Shown here: positions 1 through 9,158 of the stretch, piece after piece | Layout: each line of letters opens with the position of its first letter | Numbering within the stretch: position 1 is the first letter of the stretch | Assembly: GCF_032380655.1 (NCBI RefSeq) | Contig: NZ_JAWDIY010000005.1 | Coordinates: 186,001-250,000 of the forward strand | Reading direction: 5' to 3' | Origin: Diplocloster hominis | Lineage (GTDB): Bacteria > Bacillota > Clostridia > Lachnospirales > Lachnospiraceae | Length of the DNA: 64,000 bases | Notes under the pieces: model-generated | Databases searched by the model: none | Told to the model about the DNA's origin: nothing | Seen by the model: the letters and a program-made list of their open reading frames with translations, nothing else | Made by a program: the position numbers and the translations under genes

Positions 1-285
1 AGTGGAGCCGGTCAGGATAGAAGAGGCGGAAGCGGTGGCAGAGGTCTGACTGGCCAGGCTGTTGGCGGTGACCTTTCCGCCGCCGGCGTGGTAGCCGGCA
101 GGGACGGTATATGATCCGCCGCAGTTTAAGGTTTGGGAGATATTGCCCCGGTTGGGCATACTGCCTGTCCTGACGGTGTCCGCCTCCCCGGCGTAAAAGG
201 TTTGCCCGGAGAGCACCTGCGCTTCAGCGGCGGTGGCGTCGGAGGTATCTGTGCCCCCGGATATTGTATTGAATCTAACAGGCAT
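1..285 (-). CDS. Tail-fibre-like repeat protein, N-terminal part (runs off window)
   Basis: The open frame starts with ATG at 283-285 behind a GGAGG ribosome site and is still open at base 1. The product begins MPVRFN and contains the repeat signature LNCGG-YT-PAGYH-G followed by ANSLASQTSATA. The protein at 1091-1891 starts the same way and carries several such repeats, so the two are tandem paralogues separated by three small genes. Position after the baseplate genes suggests a tail-tip or side-fibre protein exposed on the particle. The family function is inferred from position and repetition; no known receptor-binding domain was recognised. Confidence 0.7.
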   Translation of the reverse strand, partial: MPVRFNTISGGTDTSDATAAEAQVLSGQTFYAGEADTVRTGSMPNRGNISQTLNCGGSYTVPAGYHAGGGKVTANSLASQTSATASASSILTGST

Positions 286-303
286 ATGAACACCTCCAAT
301 CTT

Positions 304-447
304 TTATAATTGGGCGAGAATTTCTTCTTTTTCCGAAGCTGTTAATTTCGTATATTCCTGAATAATGTCCGCCGCGGTTCTGTCTTCGCGTTCCATACGG
401 ACTTTGATTGCATTTACAAAAATATTTAATTTCCATTGCGGCATCAT
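304..447 (-). CDS. Small phage protein, 47 aa (XkdX-like size and position)
   Basis: A 47-codon frame begins with two ATG codons directly after the TAA of the preceding 84-aa gene and ends in TAA. The product is MMPQWKLNIF... with a charged helical C-terminus (TASEKEEILAQL). Tiny proteins of this size directly after tail-fibre genes are common in Firmicutes siphophages (XkdX-like group), and the helix rich in E and K fits. Assignment to that group is by size and position only. Confidence 0.55.
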   Translation of the reverse strand: MMPQWKLNIFVNAIKVRMEREDRTAADIIQEYTKLTASEKEEILAQL

Positions 448-702
448 TTACACCCCCAGTAATTCGGCCATAGCCAGTGTCAGATCGTCGATCTGTGTTT
501 TCAGTTCATCCATGGTGATCATTCCTTTATGGATCACCGGTGTGTGCGGCGTTGTGGTAACATCCATGCTTTCCACGTAGTCACCGGGTTCCAGCTGCAG
601 TTCCATGTACTGCAGACCGTCCGGGGTGCCCAGGCCGGAGCCTTGATACCATACTTTACCGGTATTGTCGTAAATAACAACGACAGAGTTTAATTGATTC
701 AT
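448..702 (-). CDS. Small tail-region protein, 84 aa, unknown function
   Basis: Its ATG overlaps the end of the 122-aa gene by 4 bp (ATGA), which implies translational coupling. The N-terminal half has beta-type residues (NSVVVIYDNTGKVWYQG) and the C-terminal half is helical (MDELKTQIDDLTLAMAELLGV). The layout resembles the small proteins that follow fibres in Gram-positive siphophages. No catalytic motif or membrane segment is visible. Confidence 0.65.
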   Translation of the reverse strand: MNQLNSVVVIYDNTGKVWYQGSGLGTPDGLQYMELQLEPGDYVESMDVTTTPHTPVIHKGMITMDELKTQIDDLTLAMAELLGV

Positions 703-1067
703 TCTGATTTCCTCCCTTGATTAAATTCTTCGTAATCGTATTTGTCGTAGAGTCTTTCTTTATAGAGATGATTGTGGATATCAACCGATTTTACATAGAG
801 ATCCCTTGGCGGGACTCCTCCGGCGGCGATAAATAAGAGCCGTCCTTCTTCGATGAGACATTGTATACCATATTTTGGAATATCCGGTATGCTGCGCGGA
901 TCGAAGGTAATATCGACAGCGCTGACCCCTTCCAGGAATACATCGCTGTACATGATAAACAGATTGTTTTCCCAGGAATGGGCGGGGATGGTAAATGAGG
1001 GAAAATGAACGGAAACATCCCGGACCGATGTCTCACGGTCCGGAAGATAATTGGGATTTTGCTGCAA
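699..1067 (-). CDS. Tail-region protein, 122 aa, unknown function
   Basis: The likely start is TTG at 1067, placed about 8 nt after GAGGAGCG; no ATG is better positioned. The sequence is rich in aromatic and beta-forming residues in the middle (FTIPAHSWENNLFIMYSD) and ends in a charged helix. It lies between the repeat fibre gene and the 84-aa gene and overlaps the latter by 4 bp, so all belong to one transcript. I do not recognise the family; a small structural or fibre-assembly protein is plausible. Confidence 0.65.
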   Translation of the reverse strand: MQQNPNYLPDRETSVRDVSVHFPSFTIPAHSWENNLFIMYSDVFLEGVSAVDITFDPRSIPDIPKYGIQCLIEEGRLLFIAAGGVPPRDLYVKSVDIHNHLYKERLYDKYDYEEFNQGRKSE

Positions 1068-1090
1068 GTAATTTCGCTCCTCTCAAATTA

Positions 1091-1891
1091 TTATGCACTG
1101 CAGGTGACGGAATAGTTGCCGGATCCGCTGTGGCCGTCTCCGCCGAAGCCTGGAATGTCCGGTCCGTCGGAATAGCGGGCAACGCCGCCATTTAACCAGC
1201 AGTGGTCATTCTGCTTTGTGAGCCATGAGATCGTTGCATCGTAAGGATCTAGTGATACGGTGTACCACCAGTCTGCTAAATGAGCCCGGCCAAACAGAAG
1301 AGTAGGATTAAAACCAGGCCGGACCTGAAGGTAATTACCATTAATGATATAACCTGTTCCGGACCAATAGTATCTTACCCCGGCGGTACCGGTGATTTTT
1401 GCACCATTTACCCAAGCGGTATAACCGGAACGGATATGCCCGGCAGATGCTGTGGCAGAGGTCTGACTGGCCAGACTGTTTGCAGTGATCCTGCCGCTGC
1501 CGGCATGATAGCCGGCAGGAACAGTATAGGTGCCGCCGCAGTTCAGGGAGCCGGATACATTACCTCTGTTTGGCATTGTACCGGTTATTTTACTTCCACC
1601 GACCCAGGCGGTTTTTCCTGTTAGTATATGGGAGGCAGCAGCAGTGGCGGAGGTCTGACTGGCCAGGCTGTTTGCGGTGATCTTGCCGCTTCCGTTGTGA
1701 TAACCTGCCGGGATGGTATAGCTGCCTCCACAGTTTAAAGAAGAAGTGACGCTGCCCCGGTTCGTCATGGTTCCGGTCCGGATGTCTGTATCGGAGCCGG
1801 AGAAAAAGGTATTTCCGGACAGCACCTGGGTTTCTGTCGCATTTGCCTTCGAGGGATCGATCCCTCCTTCTAAATTAAATCGTACTGGCAT
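1091..1891 (-). CDS. Repeat-containing tail-fibre protein, 266 aa
   Basis: The ATG at 1891 overlaps the stop of the baseplate gene (TAATG). The protein begins MPVRFNLEGG and contains two full and further partial repeats of about 50 residues built on NRG-V---LNCGG-YT-PAGYH-GSG-ITANSLASQTSATA, then HI--G-TAWV-G-KITGT. After about residue 165 there is a unique C-terminal domain with many W, Y and G residues (YWSGTGYI, HCWLNGGV), which looks like the receptor-contacting part. It is a paralogue of the gene at 1-285. The role as tail tip or side fibre is inferred from order. Confidence 0.75.
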   Translation of the reverse strand: MPVRFNLEGGIDPSKANATETQVLSGNTFFSGSDTDIRTGTMTNRGSVTSSLNCGGSYTIPAGYHNGSGKITANSLASQTSATAAASHILTGKTAWVGGSKITGTMPNRGNVSGSLNCGGTYTVPAGYHAGSGRITANSLASQTSATASAGHIRSGYTAWVNGAKITGTAGVRYYWSGTGYIINGNYLQVRPGFNPTLLFGRAHLADWWYTVSLDPYDATISWLTKQNDHCWLNGGVARYSDGPDIPGFGGDGHSGSGNYSVTCSA

Positions 1892-4800
1892 TAGGGATTC
1901 ACCACCTTTATCACGTCAATTGTTAATTGGGCCAATGGGGTTTTTTGAGCTGTGAGTACCAGCCGGCCGGAGAAAGTTTCCCCTGTGATTCTGGATTTGG
2001 CTGCTTCTGCCAGAGAATCGTTAGAAAAATATACATCACAGATACTGTTTGCTTTAATCAGAGAATTTGTGATGGTATAGGTATTCGTAGACCAGAGTTT
2101 TATAGGAATCTGGATGGAAGAGATCGTTTGAATTGCATTTTTTATCTCGTTAACAGCGGATACAATGTTTGTCTTTGATGTGGTCTGTAAGGATTGCAGA
2201 GTTCCAATTTTATTGTCAACAGCGTTTAACTGGGCATTCGTGACGACGTCGGCTCCGTTCACGAGATCTTCTGCGGCCTGTGCGGCTTCGTTCGCCCGGG
2301 TAATAGCGGCGGCTGTGTCTGTCTGACGCTTTGTTTCTGCAGTCTGTCTGGCGGTTTCCGCGGTTTTTCTGGTGTTTTCCGCTGATACACGGGTGGATTC
2401 GGCACTTGCCCTGCTTTGTTCCGCAGTGACCCGGCTGGTTTCCTGGGACTTTCTGGTATTTTCAGCCTGAACTCTGGCGGATTCTGCGGAAGCTCTGGCA
2501 GTCTCTGCAGTAACTCTGGCAGTCTCTGCGGTAACTCTGGATTTCTCTGTCTGAACCCTGGAAGATTCTGCTGTGGCCCGGTTCGTCTCTGCCGTTTTGC
2601 GCTTGTTTTCCTCTGAAACCCGTCCGGATTCCGCAGTTTTACGGTTGGATTCGGCTGTTGCTATAGTGGATTCTGTTGCTTCCCGGGATTCTTCGGCGGT
2701 TACGCGGGCAGCTTCTGCATCGGCTCTGTTTTCTTCCGCGGTTTTACGGCTGTTTTCCTGGGATACCCGGGTGTTTTCTGCGGTTACACGGGCAGACTCT
2801 GCATTTTTTCGGGCTGTTTCCTGACTGGATCTGGTGGATTCTGCCTGAGCCCTGGCGGTTTCGGCTTTGGCCCGGTCAGATTCTGCGGAACTGCGGTTGG
2901 TTTCCGCGGTTACCCGGGAGGACTCTGCGGTCTTCCGGTTGTTTTCAGCAGTTACCCTGGCAGATTCCGCGGTTGCCCGGGATGTCTCGGCGGTGACTCT
3001 GGCAGTTTCCGCCTTTGCACGGTTCTGCTCAGCGGTAACTCTGCTGGTCTCCTGAGTCTTACGGGTGTCTTCTGCAGCAGCACGGGCAGTTTCAGCATCC
3101 TGTCTGGTGGTTTCCTGGCTGACCCTGGTATCTTCGGCCTTGTTTCTGTTGGTTTCTGCTGTGCTGCGTACGGTCTCCGCGGACTTGCGTTTGTTTTCCT
3201 CGGCTACTCTGGCGGATTCCATTGTTTTACGGCTGTCTTCCGCGGAAACTCTGGCAGATTCCTGAGAGGCTCTGGCAGATTCCTGGGTGTCTCTGGTAGT
3301 TTCCGCGGTGGCTCTGTCTTTTTCGGCGTTTACCCTGGAGGTTTCCGCTTTTACACGGTTCTGTTCAGCAGTTTCTCTGTCGGTCTCCTGTGCGATTCTG
3401 GCATCTTCTGAAGCAGCGCGGGTGCTTTCAGCGTTCTGCCTAGCGGTTTCCTGGCTGACCCTGGTATCTTCGGCCTGGTTCCTTTTGGTTTCCGCTGTGT
3501 TTCGGGCGGTTTCCGCCGTATTGCGTTTGCTTTCCTCTGATACTCTGGAGGTTTCCTCAGTTTTACGGCTGTCTTCCGCGGAAACTCTGGCGGATTCCTG
3601 GGAGGCTCTTGTGGTTTCCGCGGTGACTCTGGCTTTTTCGACGTTTACCCTGGAGGTTTCCGCTTTTACACGGTTCTGTTCAGCAGTTTCTCTGTCGGCC
3701 TCCTGTGTAATTCTGGTGCTCTCTGAGGATGCGCGGGTACTTTCGGCATTCTGTCTGGCGGTTTCCTGACTGGCTCTGGTATCTTCTGCCTGCCCCCTTT
3801 CGGTTTCCGCAGCAGCACGGGCAGATTCCGCAGATTTGCGTTTGTTTTCTTCTGTAACTCTGGCGGATTCAGCAATCTTACGGCTATCTTCTGCAGAAAC
3901 TCTGGCAGATTCCTGGGATGCTCTTGTGGTTTCGGCAGCGGCTCTGTCTTTTTCGGCGTTTACTCTGTCAGATTCCGCTTTTACACGGTTCTGTTCAGCC
4001 GTTACTCTGGCTGTCTCTTGAGTTTTCCGGATGTCTTCAGCAGAATCGCGGACGCTTTCGGCGTTCTGCCTTTCGATTTCCTGACCGATTCTGGTATCTT
4101 CAGCCTGGTTTCTGTCGGTTTCCGCAGCAGCACGGGCGGATTCCGCAGATTTACGTTTGTTTTCCTCTGTAACTCTGTCGGATTCGGATGTTTTCCGGTT
4201 GTTTTCTGCGGAAACTCTGGCAGATTCCTGTGAAGCTCTTGTTGCTTCGGCTGTGGATCTGGCTTCTTCAGCGCTGCTTCTGGAGGTTTCTGCTGCTTTT
4301 CTGGAATTTTCTGTCTGGATTCGAACGTTCTCAGCGTTCTGCCGGATTTCTTCATTGGAACTGCGGGTGGATTCCGCGTCATCTCTGGCTGTTTCCGCAG
4401 ATATTCTCGCATTTTCCTGAAGATCCCGCTGTTCTTCTGCGGCAGTTATTTCATCGCTTAGCTGACGGCTGTCCTCCGTGGCTTGTATACAGTCGTCAGA
4501 GATCTGCCGGAACTCCTCATTGAGGATCGCGAAGTCGTTGAAGACTTTGTCTGCCCGGCCGAGGATGACTAAAAGATCGCTGAATTCATCGGAGCTTATA
4601 ATATGGGCTTCATCGATCATGCCGCCGGAGATTTTGATTTTGAAAAGGGCGGATTTTAATATGGTGATTTCCTGGGTGGCTTCACCGGCTTCGTTGAATT
4701 GGGTATCTGTATAAAAAGAAATCTTGCAGACGCAGATGCCTTCGGTTGTGCACATCTGCTCGGTGAAGGGGATGACCACTTTGTTATCTGTGATCTCTAC

Positions 4801-4992
4801 ATTTTTGGTTACGGTTTTGCGGTCCGGTTTGTCGTACTGGATCTTTGCTTTTACTCCTTCGGGGATGGGATAGGGTTCCCCGTGTAGGCGGGGTTCTACC
4901 AGGAGAACGCGGCTTCCGCGCTCTCCCTGCTGAAATTCTGCAAAGATTCGGTCTTCGAACCGGCCGATGTCAACTTTAATTAATTCTTGCAA
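1891..4992 (-). CDS. Baseplate upper protein-like fibre (BppU N-terminus plus giant heptad stalk), 1033 aa
   Basis: Residues 1-150 look like a BppU-type N-terminal domain (MQELIKVDIGRFEDRIFAEF, then an Ig-like beta domain) that docks to the baseplate. From about residue 170 to 885 the protein is almost uninterrupted seven-residue repeats of the form x-x-R-x-x-A-E, predicting a very long trimeric coiled-coil stalk. The last 145 residues (from LVNGADVVTNAQLNAVDNK) are a unique globular end, likely receptor-binding. The start is TTG at 4992, 7 nt after GGAGGTG lying inside the end of the upstream Tal gene. Stalk length is unusual for a baseplate protein. Receptor binding is inferred. Confidence 0.8.
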   Translation of the reverse strand: MQELIKVDIGRFEDRIFAEFQQGERGSRVLLVEPRLHGEPYPIPEGVKAKIQYDKPDRKTVTKNVEITDNKVVIPFTEQMCTTEGICVCKISFYTDTQFNEAGEATQEITILKSALFKIKISGGMIDEAHIISSDEFSDLLVILGRADKVFNDFAILNEEFRQISDDCIQATEDSRQLSDEITAAEEQRDLQENARISAETARDDAESTRSSNEEIRQNAENVRIQTENSRKAAETSRSSAEEARSTAEATRASQESARVSAENNRKTSESDRVTEENKRKSAESARAAAETDRNQAEDTRIGQEIERQNAESVRDSAEDIRKTQETARVTAEQNRVKAESDRVNAEKDRAAAETTRASQESARVSAEDSRKIAESARVTEENKRKSAESARAAAETERGQAEDTRASQETARQNAESTRASSESTRITQEADRETAEQNRVKAETSRVNVEKARVTAETTRASQESARVSAEDSRKTEETSRVSEESKRNTAETARNTAETKRNQAEDTRVSQETARQNAESTRAASEDARIAQETDRETAEQNRVKAETSRVNAEKDRATAETTRDTQESARASQESARVSAEDSRKTMESARVAEENKRKSAETVRSTAETNRNKAEDTRVSQETTRQDAETARAAAEDTRKTQETSRVTAEQNRAKAETARVTAETSRATAESARVTAENNRKTAESSRVTAETNRSSAESDRAKAETARAQAESTRSSQETARKNAESARVTAENTRVSQENSRKTAEENRADAEAARVTAEESREATESTIATAESNRKTAESGRVSEENKRKTAETNRATAESSRVQTEKSRVTAETARVTAETARASAESARVQAENTRKSQETSRVTAEQSRASAESTRVSAENTRKTAETARQTAETKRQTDTAAAITRANEAAQAAEDLVNGADVVTNAQLNAVDNKIGTLQSLQTTSKTNIVSAVNEIKNAIQTISSIQIPIKLWSTNTYTITNSLIKANSICDVYFSNDSLAEAAKSRITGETFSGRLVLTAQKTPLAQLTIDVIKVVNP
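2330..4470 (-). repeat. Heptad coding repeat with a 315-bp higher-order period
   Basis: The stalk of the baseplate fibre is encoded by 21-bp heptad units. On top of this a 15-heptad (105-residue, 315-bp) super-unit recurs. The TTRASQE/SARVSAE junction on the plus strand sits at 3291, 3606, 3921 and 4236, exactly 315 bp apart. Copies are similar but not identical, so the array grew by unequal recombination and then drifted. Confidence 0.85.
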
Positions 4993-4993
4993 A

Positions 4994-7900
4994 TTAGTTC
5001 ACCTCCTGGTTCGTGGGTGGGGTTTTTGTGGGTTGCGTTTTTGTGTGTTGCATGTTGGTTTGGGGGGCGGTAAGCTGATTGATCTTTTCTTCGAGGGCGG
5101 ATACTTTGGCGGCCAATTCCTTGACGCCGCCCCAGAGGACGCCGATTGAGGAGTACATGTTAATCCGCTGGCCATCTTTGCTTAGAATCTTGTCACTGGT
5201 TTTGTAGCCGTCGCCGATTACAAATCCGTAGGTTGTATAGTCTACTCCACGGGCCAGTGAACTATTGTAATTATAGGAATATACATCGGTGTTCAGCACA
5301 TCATCCAACAGATTATCTGGAATAAAAAAGTTAGATTTCAGTTCAGCTCCGGATCTTTTTTCCGGACCATCCGTAGTGTAGATAGTTCCGTTACCGTTGT
5401 CCAGTACGGATACAAATTGGGAATGAACCTGCGTTTCTTCTTTGCCGTTTTTCACTACCAGAGAGTTCGTGTTGGCTTTGACAACGATGTCTTTGTTAGA
5501 GGTCTGAAATATGTGGAAACCTCCTCCATAGAGGTCGGTTTGGTAGGTCCCACCAGTGTTATGTACGATACATTTTACACTGTCTTCTTCACCGCCGTTG
5601 ATGATAACGTTTTCGGTGTACAGCAATCCGTTATGTCCGATCCTGGTCAATGCATCATTTCCATCCGGATTATGGCCTCCGGCGGCAAAGGCATATTTCG
5701 ACGGGTTAGAACTGATAAATACGTCGTTACTGCTGATACTGTCATTGGTGATCTGCCAGCCGCCGATCGTACCGCCGGTGGCAGTGAGATTCCCGGAGAT
5801 GGAAGCGCCCGTGGCGGTCAGCCTTCCATCGGGTGTGATCTCTGAGGAAACGGTACCGGTACTGTTGATGATTTTCAGATGGCCGCCGATAATATTAGGA
5901 GAACGAATCTCCGTGGCGCTGATATAGGTGCTATTGAGGTAATCGGGAACTTTGGGTATTTCATCCTTCGTGGCCATATTATCCGGTTTGTTTACCTTAT
6001 CCCAAGTGATCGTCCCGCCCAGGATTGTTATACTTTTGGCAGTTACATCGCCGTTTGGTGTGACTTTAAAGTTGTTTCCGTTGGTAATTTCATTAGCGAC
6101 TAAATGAGAGGTGGCGACATAACCGGATAAAACAGCTTCGGCCATCAATCCGTATATTTTTTGACCTTCAACCTCAAATTGTCCCAGACCGGTCTTGGCT
6201 GTTTCCATGTTATCGCTGGAATAGATTAACTTATTCCCGGTCAGGATCGCTTCGCAGCTGCTGTAGCTGCCATCTTCCTCAAGCATGCGAAGATGGATAC
6301 CGTTTTCATCGATTGTGATGTCGTTTCGGTTAGATGAGGAATGAATGGAGGTGATCGCCGTATCCAGGCCATCTTTAATCATTTTGTCGATATCCGTGAT
6401 TTGATCGGCCGATTTCTGCCAATAGGATTTCCAGTCTGCTACAGTTTTTCCGGAAGTCACGGCCTGATCCAATAAGTCTGAATGGTTATCGAACTCACTT
6501 TTGCTGCGCATGGCATTACCGAATTCACAGGAGAATTCGGTTGGATTGTCAAATGAGATCGTATATTGCAGAAGCCGTACCAGGAAGGAATAATTTTCCC
6601 GAAGTGTTACATGAATGTAGTTTCCTACATCAAACCGGCCGGCCAGGGGGGTGAATTCCTTCAGGGCGAATATATTGCTCATATCCATGGAGAATGTGAG
6701 CTGTGGCCTGGAGATTTTTGTAAGATATTTTTTACCATATTCGAACAGCTCATTTCTGGTATTCTGTTCATCAACCAGAGATTCGTGATCGGTGACGACA
6801 AAGTTCGAATCCTGCCAGGTGTCTTCTCTTATGAAACGGGTTATTTTCTTTTGCTGCTCCGGTGTCAGATTATTCTTCCAATGGACGTCGGATGCTATCG
6901 CATTCATTTGATTTAGAATCTGTTCGATCTCTTGATTGACAGCGGTAATTTCATTCCGGCGTATCTCGAGTTCTTCTTTTGCAGCAGATAATTTATCGTA
7001 TTCTTTTTTATATTGCTCATAATTCGGATTATCTTTATCCGACCAGCCCAGTTCAATCTTAAAGAGATTGGTGGTTTCTAAACTTTTGATTTTTCGTAAC
7101 AGTGCTTCACGGCCGTATTTTGTCCAGTCCTCCTCTTCAGAACCAGGAGCCGGCATTCGGTTGATCAGTTCAGAGCACTCGAGATCTTTGGCATCTACCT
7201 GTGCGGCCAGATCCCCGTATTCTTTTGTTTTGGAATTGAATTTATCCAGATATGCGGTCCAGGCATCGTAAAGTTCCTGTCCCATCCACTCGGAAGTGTG
7301 ATAGTAGGAGAGATCCAGTACGCTGTCCTGCCCCATGTTCAGGTTTCGAACGTCCAGGCCGTCGGCGCCGAGAATCGTGAGCGAAGTCACGATATCGTCC
7401 GCATTATAATTGACAGAGACGGTATTTGCCAGATTCTCATAGGAAATGTAGATGCTGGTGTCTTCCCCTATGTTATCCTCGGCATAGACCTCGATGGTGT
7501 TCGTGATGGTATCAAACACAAAGACACAGCCGAAAGTATCAGCCACGTCCTTCGTAAGAAAACTGTATACATCCTGTTCATCGATTTCAAAGGAGCGCAT
7601 ATGCGTTCGGATGCTGGCATCTACGTTACCGATCTTCCACTGGGGAAATTTTTCCAGGCACAGGTGCAGCAAAGACTTGGAGTGATCGATGTTCCACAAT
7701 TCTACCCCTTCGATATCTTCTCCATTATACTGGTTGATATAAAAGGATTTCAGCCGTTTTTTTGTCAGTTCATATTGCAGACTGTAGGCTCTGCATTCCT
7801 TATGTTCCGAGACCGCATCTTTTTCGATGGAAGGTTCCTGTATTTCAAAATAACCAAAGTTTTCAATGTAGATCAAACGGAGGGCTTCTATTTTATCATA

Positions 7901-8098
7901 CAAGGGTGTAAGGATTTTAGTACCGTAAATATCGGTGTATTCTCTGGGTACCTGGAAGGTGATCTCGTCGATATCATTGAACTTTCTGGTCAGATTGATG
8001 TCAGCAGCCGGAAGCGCTCCGAGGATTTCTTTATCCACTTCACACAGATAGAGGGTAGGGGGATCAGGCATGTCGTATAAATGAAACGGATATGACAT
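4994..8098 (-). CDS. Tail-associated lysin / prophage endopeptidase tail protein (Tal), 1034 aa
   Basis: Position directly after Dit and the N-terminal region (MSYPFHLYDMPDPPTLYLCE, DINLTRKFNDIDEITFQVP) match the Gram-positive phage minor structural protein/Tal family that forms the tail-tip hub. The middle is helical, followed by beta-helix-like stretches (GGTITWDKV, GGTIGGWQI) typical of tail-hub extensions. The C-terminus has a short coiled coil (KVSALEEKINQL) and a Thr/Gln/Pro tail. No obvious NlpC/P60 or lysozyme catalytic motif was seen, so enzymatic activity is not claimed. The ATG overlaps the last base of dit. Confidence 0.85.
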   Translation of the reverse strand: MSYPFHLYDMPDPPTLYLCEVDKEILGALPAADINLTRKFNDIDEITFQVPREYTDIYGTKILTPLYDKIEALRLIYIENFGYFEIQEPSIEKDAVSEHKECRAYSLQYELTKKRLKSFYINQYNGEDIEGVELWNIDHSKSLLHLCLEKFPQWKIGNVDASIRTHMRSFEIDEQDVYSFLTKDVADTFGCVFVFDTITNTIEVYAEDNIGEDTSIYISYENLANTVSVNYNADDIVTSLTILGADGLDVRNLNMGQDSVLDLSYYHTSEWMGQELYDAWTAYLDKFNSKTKEYGDLAAQVDAKDLECSELINRMPAPGSEEEDWTKYGREALLRKIKSLETTNLFKIELGWSDKDNPNYEQYKKEYDKLSAAKEELEIRRNEITAVNQEIEQILNQMNAIASDVHWKNNLTPEQQKKITRFIREDTWQDSNFVVTDHESLVDEQNTRNELFEYGKKYLTKISRPQLTFSMDMSNIFALKEFTPLAGRFDVGNYIHVTLRENYSFLVRLLQYTISFDNPTEFSCEFGNAMRSKSEFDNHSDLLDQAVTSGKTVADWKSYWQKSADQITDIDKMIKDGLDTAITSIHSSSNRNDITIDENGIHLRMLEEDGSYSSCEAILTGNKLIYSSDNMETAKTGLGQFEVEGQKIYGLMAEAVLSGYVATSHLVANEITNGNNFKVTPNGDVTAKSITILGGTITWDKVNKPDNMATKDEIPKVPDYLNSTYISATEIRSPNIIGGHLKIINSTGTVSSEITPDGRLTATGASISGNLTATGGTIGGWQITNDSISSNDVFISSNPSKYAFAAGGHNPDGNDALTRIGHNGLLYTENVIINGGEEDSVKCIVHNTGGTYQTDLYGGGFHIFQTSNKDIVVKANTNSLVVKNGKEETQVHSQFVSVLDNGNGTIYTTDGPEKRSGAELKSNFFIPDNLLDDVLNTDVYSYNYNSSLARGVDYTTYGFVIGDGYKTSDKILSKDGQRINMYSSIGVLWGGVKELAAKVSALEEKINQLTAPQTNMQHTKTQPTKTPPTNQEVN

Positions 8099-8889
8099 TA
8101 CAGATCACCGCCTTTCAGAAGGCAGCGATAGGTAAATTTCAGGGAGCTGTTTCCATTGACTCTGATTTCATTAACTCCGCGTTTCAGATGGATCCAGCCA
8201 AGATTGAAGTCTGAACCCAGATTTTTATAGCGGCCGTTGATCAGGATGATCTGATTCTGATTATCTACGGTGACCGTGTCGCTGGAGAGGATGTGATCTA
8301 ACTGAAACGTATCGTTGGTAGTCAGGTTCTCGATCTTCAAAGTGGGGAAGGAAGGGGCCATTTGTAAGGTAATGAGCGGCCGGACCGGTGTCTCCTCATC
8401 GGAGTCGTTATAAAGGGTAAAGGTGTAATCGGGTTTATCGATGATAAAGCTTTTGGAGATCTCATCGGAAAAGCCGAAGGATGAATTACAGGTAAATACG
8501 ATACTCAGGCCGATGACTTTTCCATATTGTTTTCTTTTGTAGATCTCCGTGGCCCGGCAGCAGTAGCGGACATCATCGTACTCCGGATCAAGGATCTGAA
8601 GCCAGCAGGGATGCCGGCGGCCGGTGAGCCAGGCTGCGATTTCCCGGATCTGAAAATAGCTGAAATAGGAACCGTCTTTGTGGGTTACGGTGATTCGGAA
8701 GGATAAGGGATTCGAATACTGGATACCGTAATCCTGCTTAAAGGGAAGCGGGCTTTCGGATACCAAAGGCTCGACATTCAGGCCCATGTCCACTTCGTCA
8801 TCGGTTTCGTCGCCAATGCTGGCGAGTAATAATTGGTAGCGGTCTGAGCTGATTCCGTCGTATATAAAGCTTGATCCATAGACGGGCAT
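8098..8889 (-). CDS. Distal tail protein (Dit), 263 aa
   Basis: The start ATG at 8889 (MPVYGSSFIYDGISSDRY) follows AGGAGGTGTTGCT; longer in-frame extensions upstream lack a ribosome site. The sequence has the Dit hallmarks: N-terminal F-YDGI-S, then PLPFKQDYGI and WLTGR-HPCWL, typical of the phage tail family/SPP1 gp19.1-like hub. It forms the ring linking the tail tube to Tal and the baseplate. Its neighbours (TMP before, Tal after) give the canonical TMP-Dit-Tal order. Confidence 0.9.
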   Translation of the reverse strand: MPVYGSSFIYDGISSDRYQLLLASIGDETDDEVDMGLNVEPLVSESPLPFKQDYGIQYSNPLSFRITVTHKDGSYFSYFQIREIAAWLTGRRHPCWLQILDPEYDDVRYCCRATEIYKRKQYGKVIGLSIVFTCNSSFGFSDEISKSFIIDKPDYTFTLYNDSDEETPVRPLITLQMAPSFPTLKIENLTTNDTFQLDHILSSDTVTVDNQNQIILINGRYKNLGSDFNLGWIHLKRGVNEIRVNGNSSLKFTYRCLLKGGDL

Positions 8890-8985
8890 AGCAACACCTC
8901 CTAAATGTTTTTTTGCTTTGTTGGTTACATTTGGTTCATTGTTGGTTTGATTGAGGCAGGTTGATGGAGACATGTATAACAGCTT

Positions 8986-9017
8986 GGGACATGTCCATTT
9001 CGAAATGGACATGTCCC
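8986..9017. repeat. Perfect 32-bp palindrome between TMP and dit
   Basis: The left half GGGACATGTCCATTTC is followed at once by its exact reverse complement, with no spacer. Each half also contains the small palindrome GGACATGTCC. It sits in a 269-bp non-coding gap in front of dit. There is no T-run, so it is not a classic terminator; an operator or a structured mRNA element are alternatives. The rest of the gap (8890-9158) is AT-rich with only a weak TTAGA/TCTAA hairpin near 9115. Confidence 0.8.
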
Positions 9018-9158
9018 GGATTATGTATTCTGGATTGAGGATTCCCAGATAACAGGTTTTTTTGATTGGACTTTGGTGTGTATGGCAGGGTAACAGATTT
9101 TTTTTAAATTTTAATTAGAAAAATATCTAATAGTATTTCGGTAATTGTCGGATATTGG

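Noticed and set aside
2416..4420. Many plus-strand open frames opposite the heptad repeat
   Set aside because: They arise from the repetitive codon pattern of the minus-strand fibre gene and show low-complexity Ser/Val/Leu peptides.
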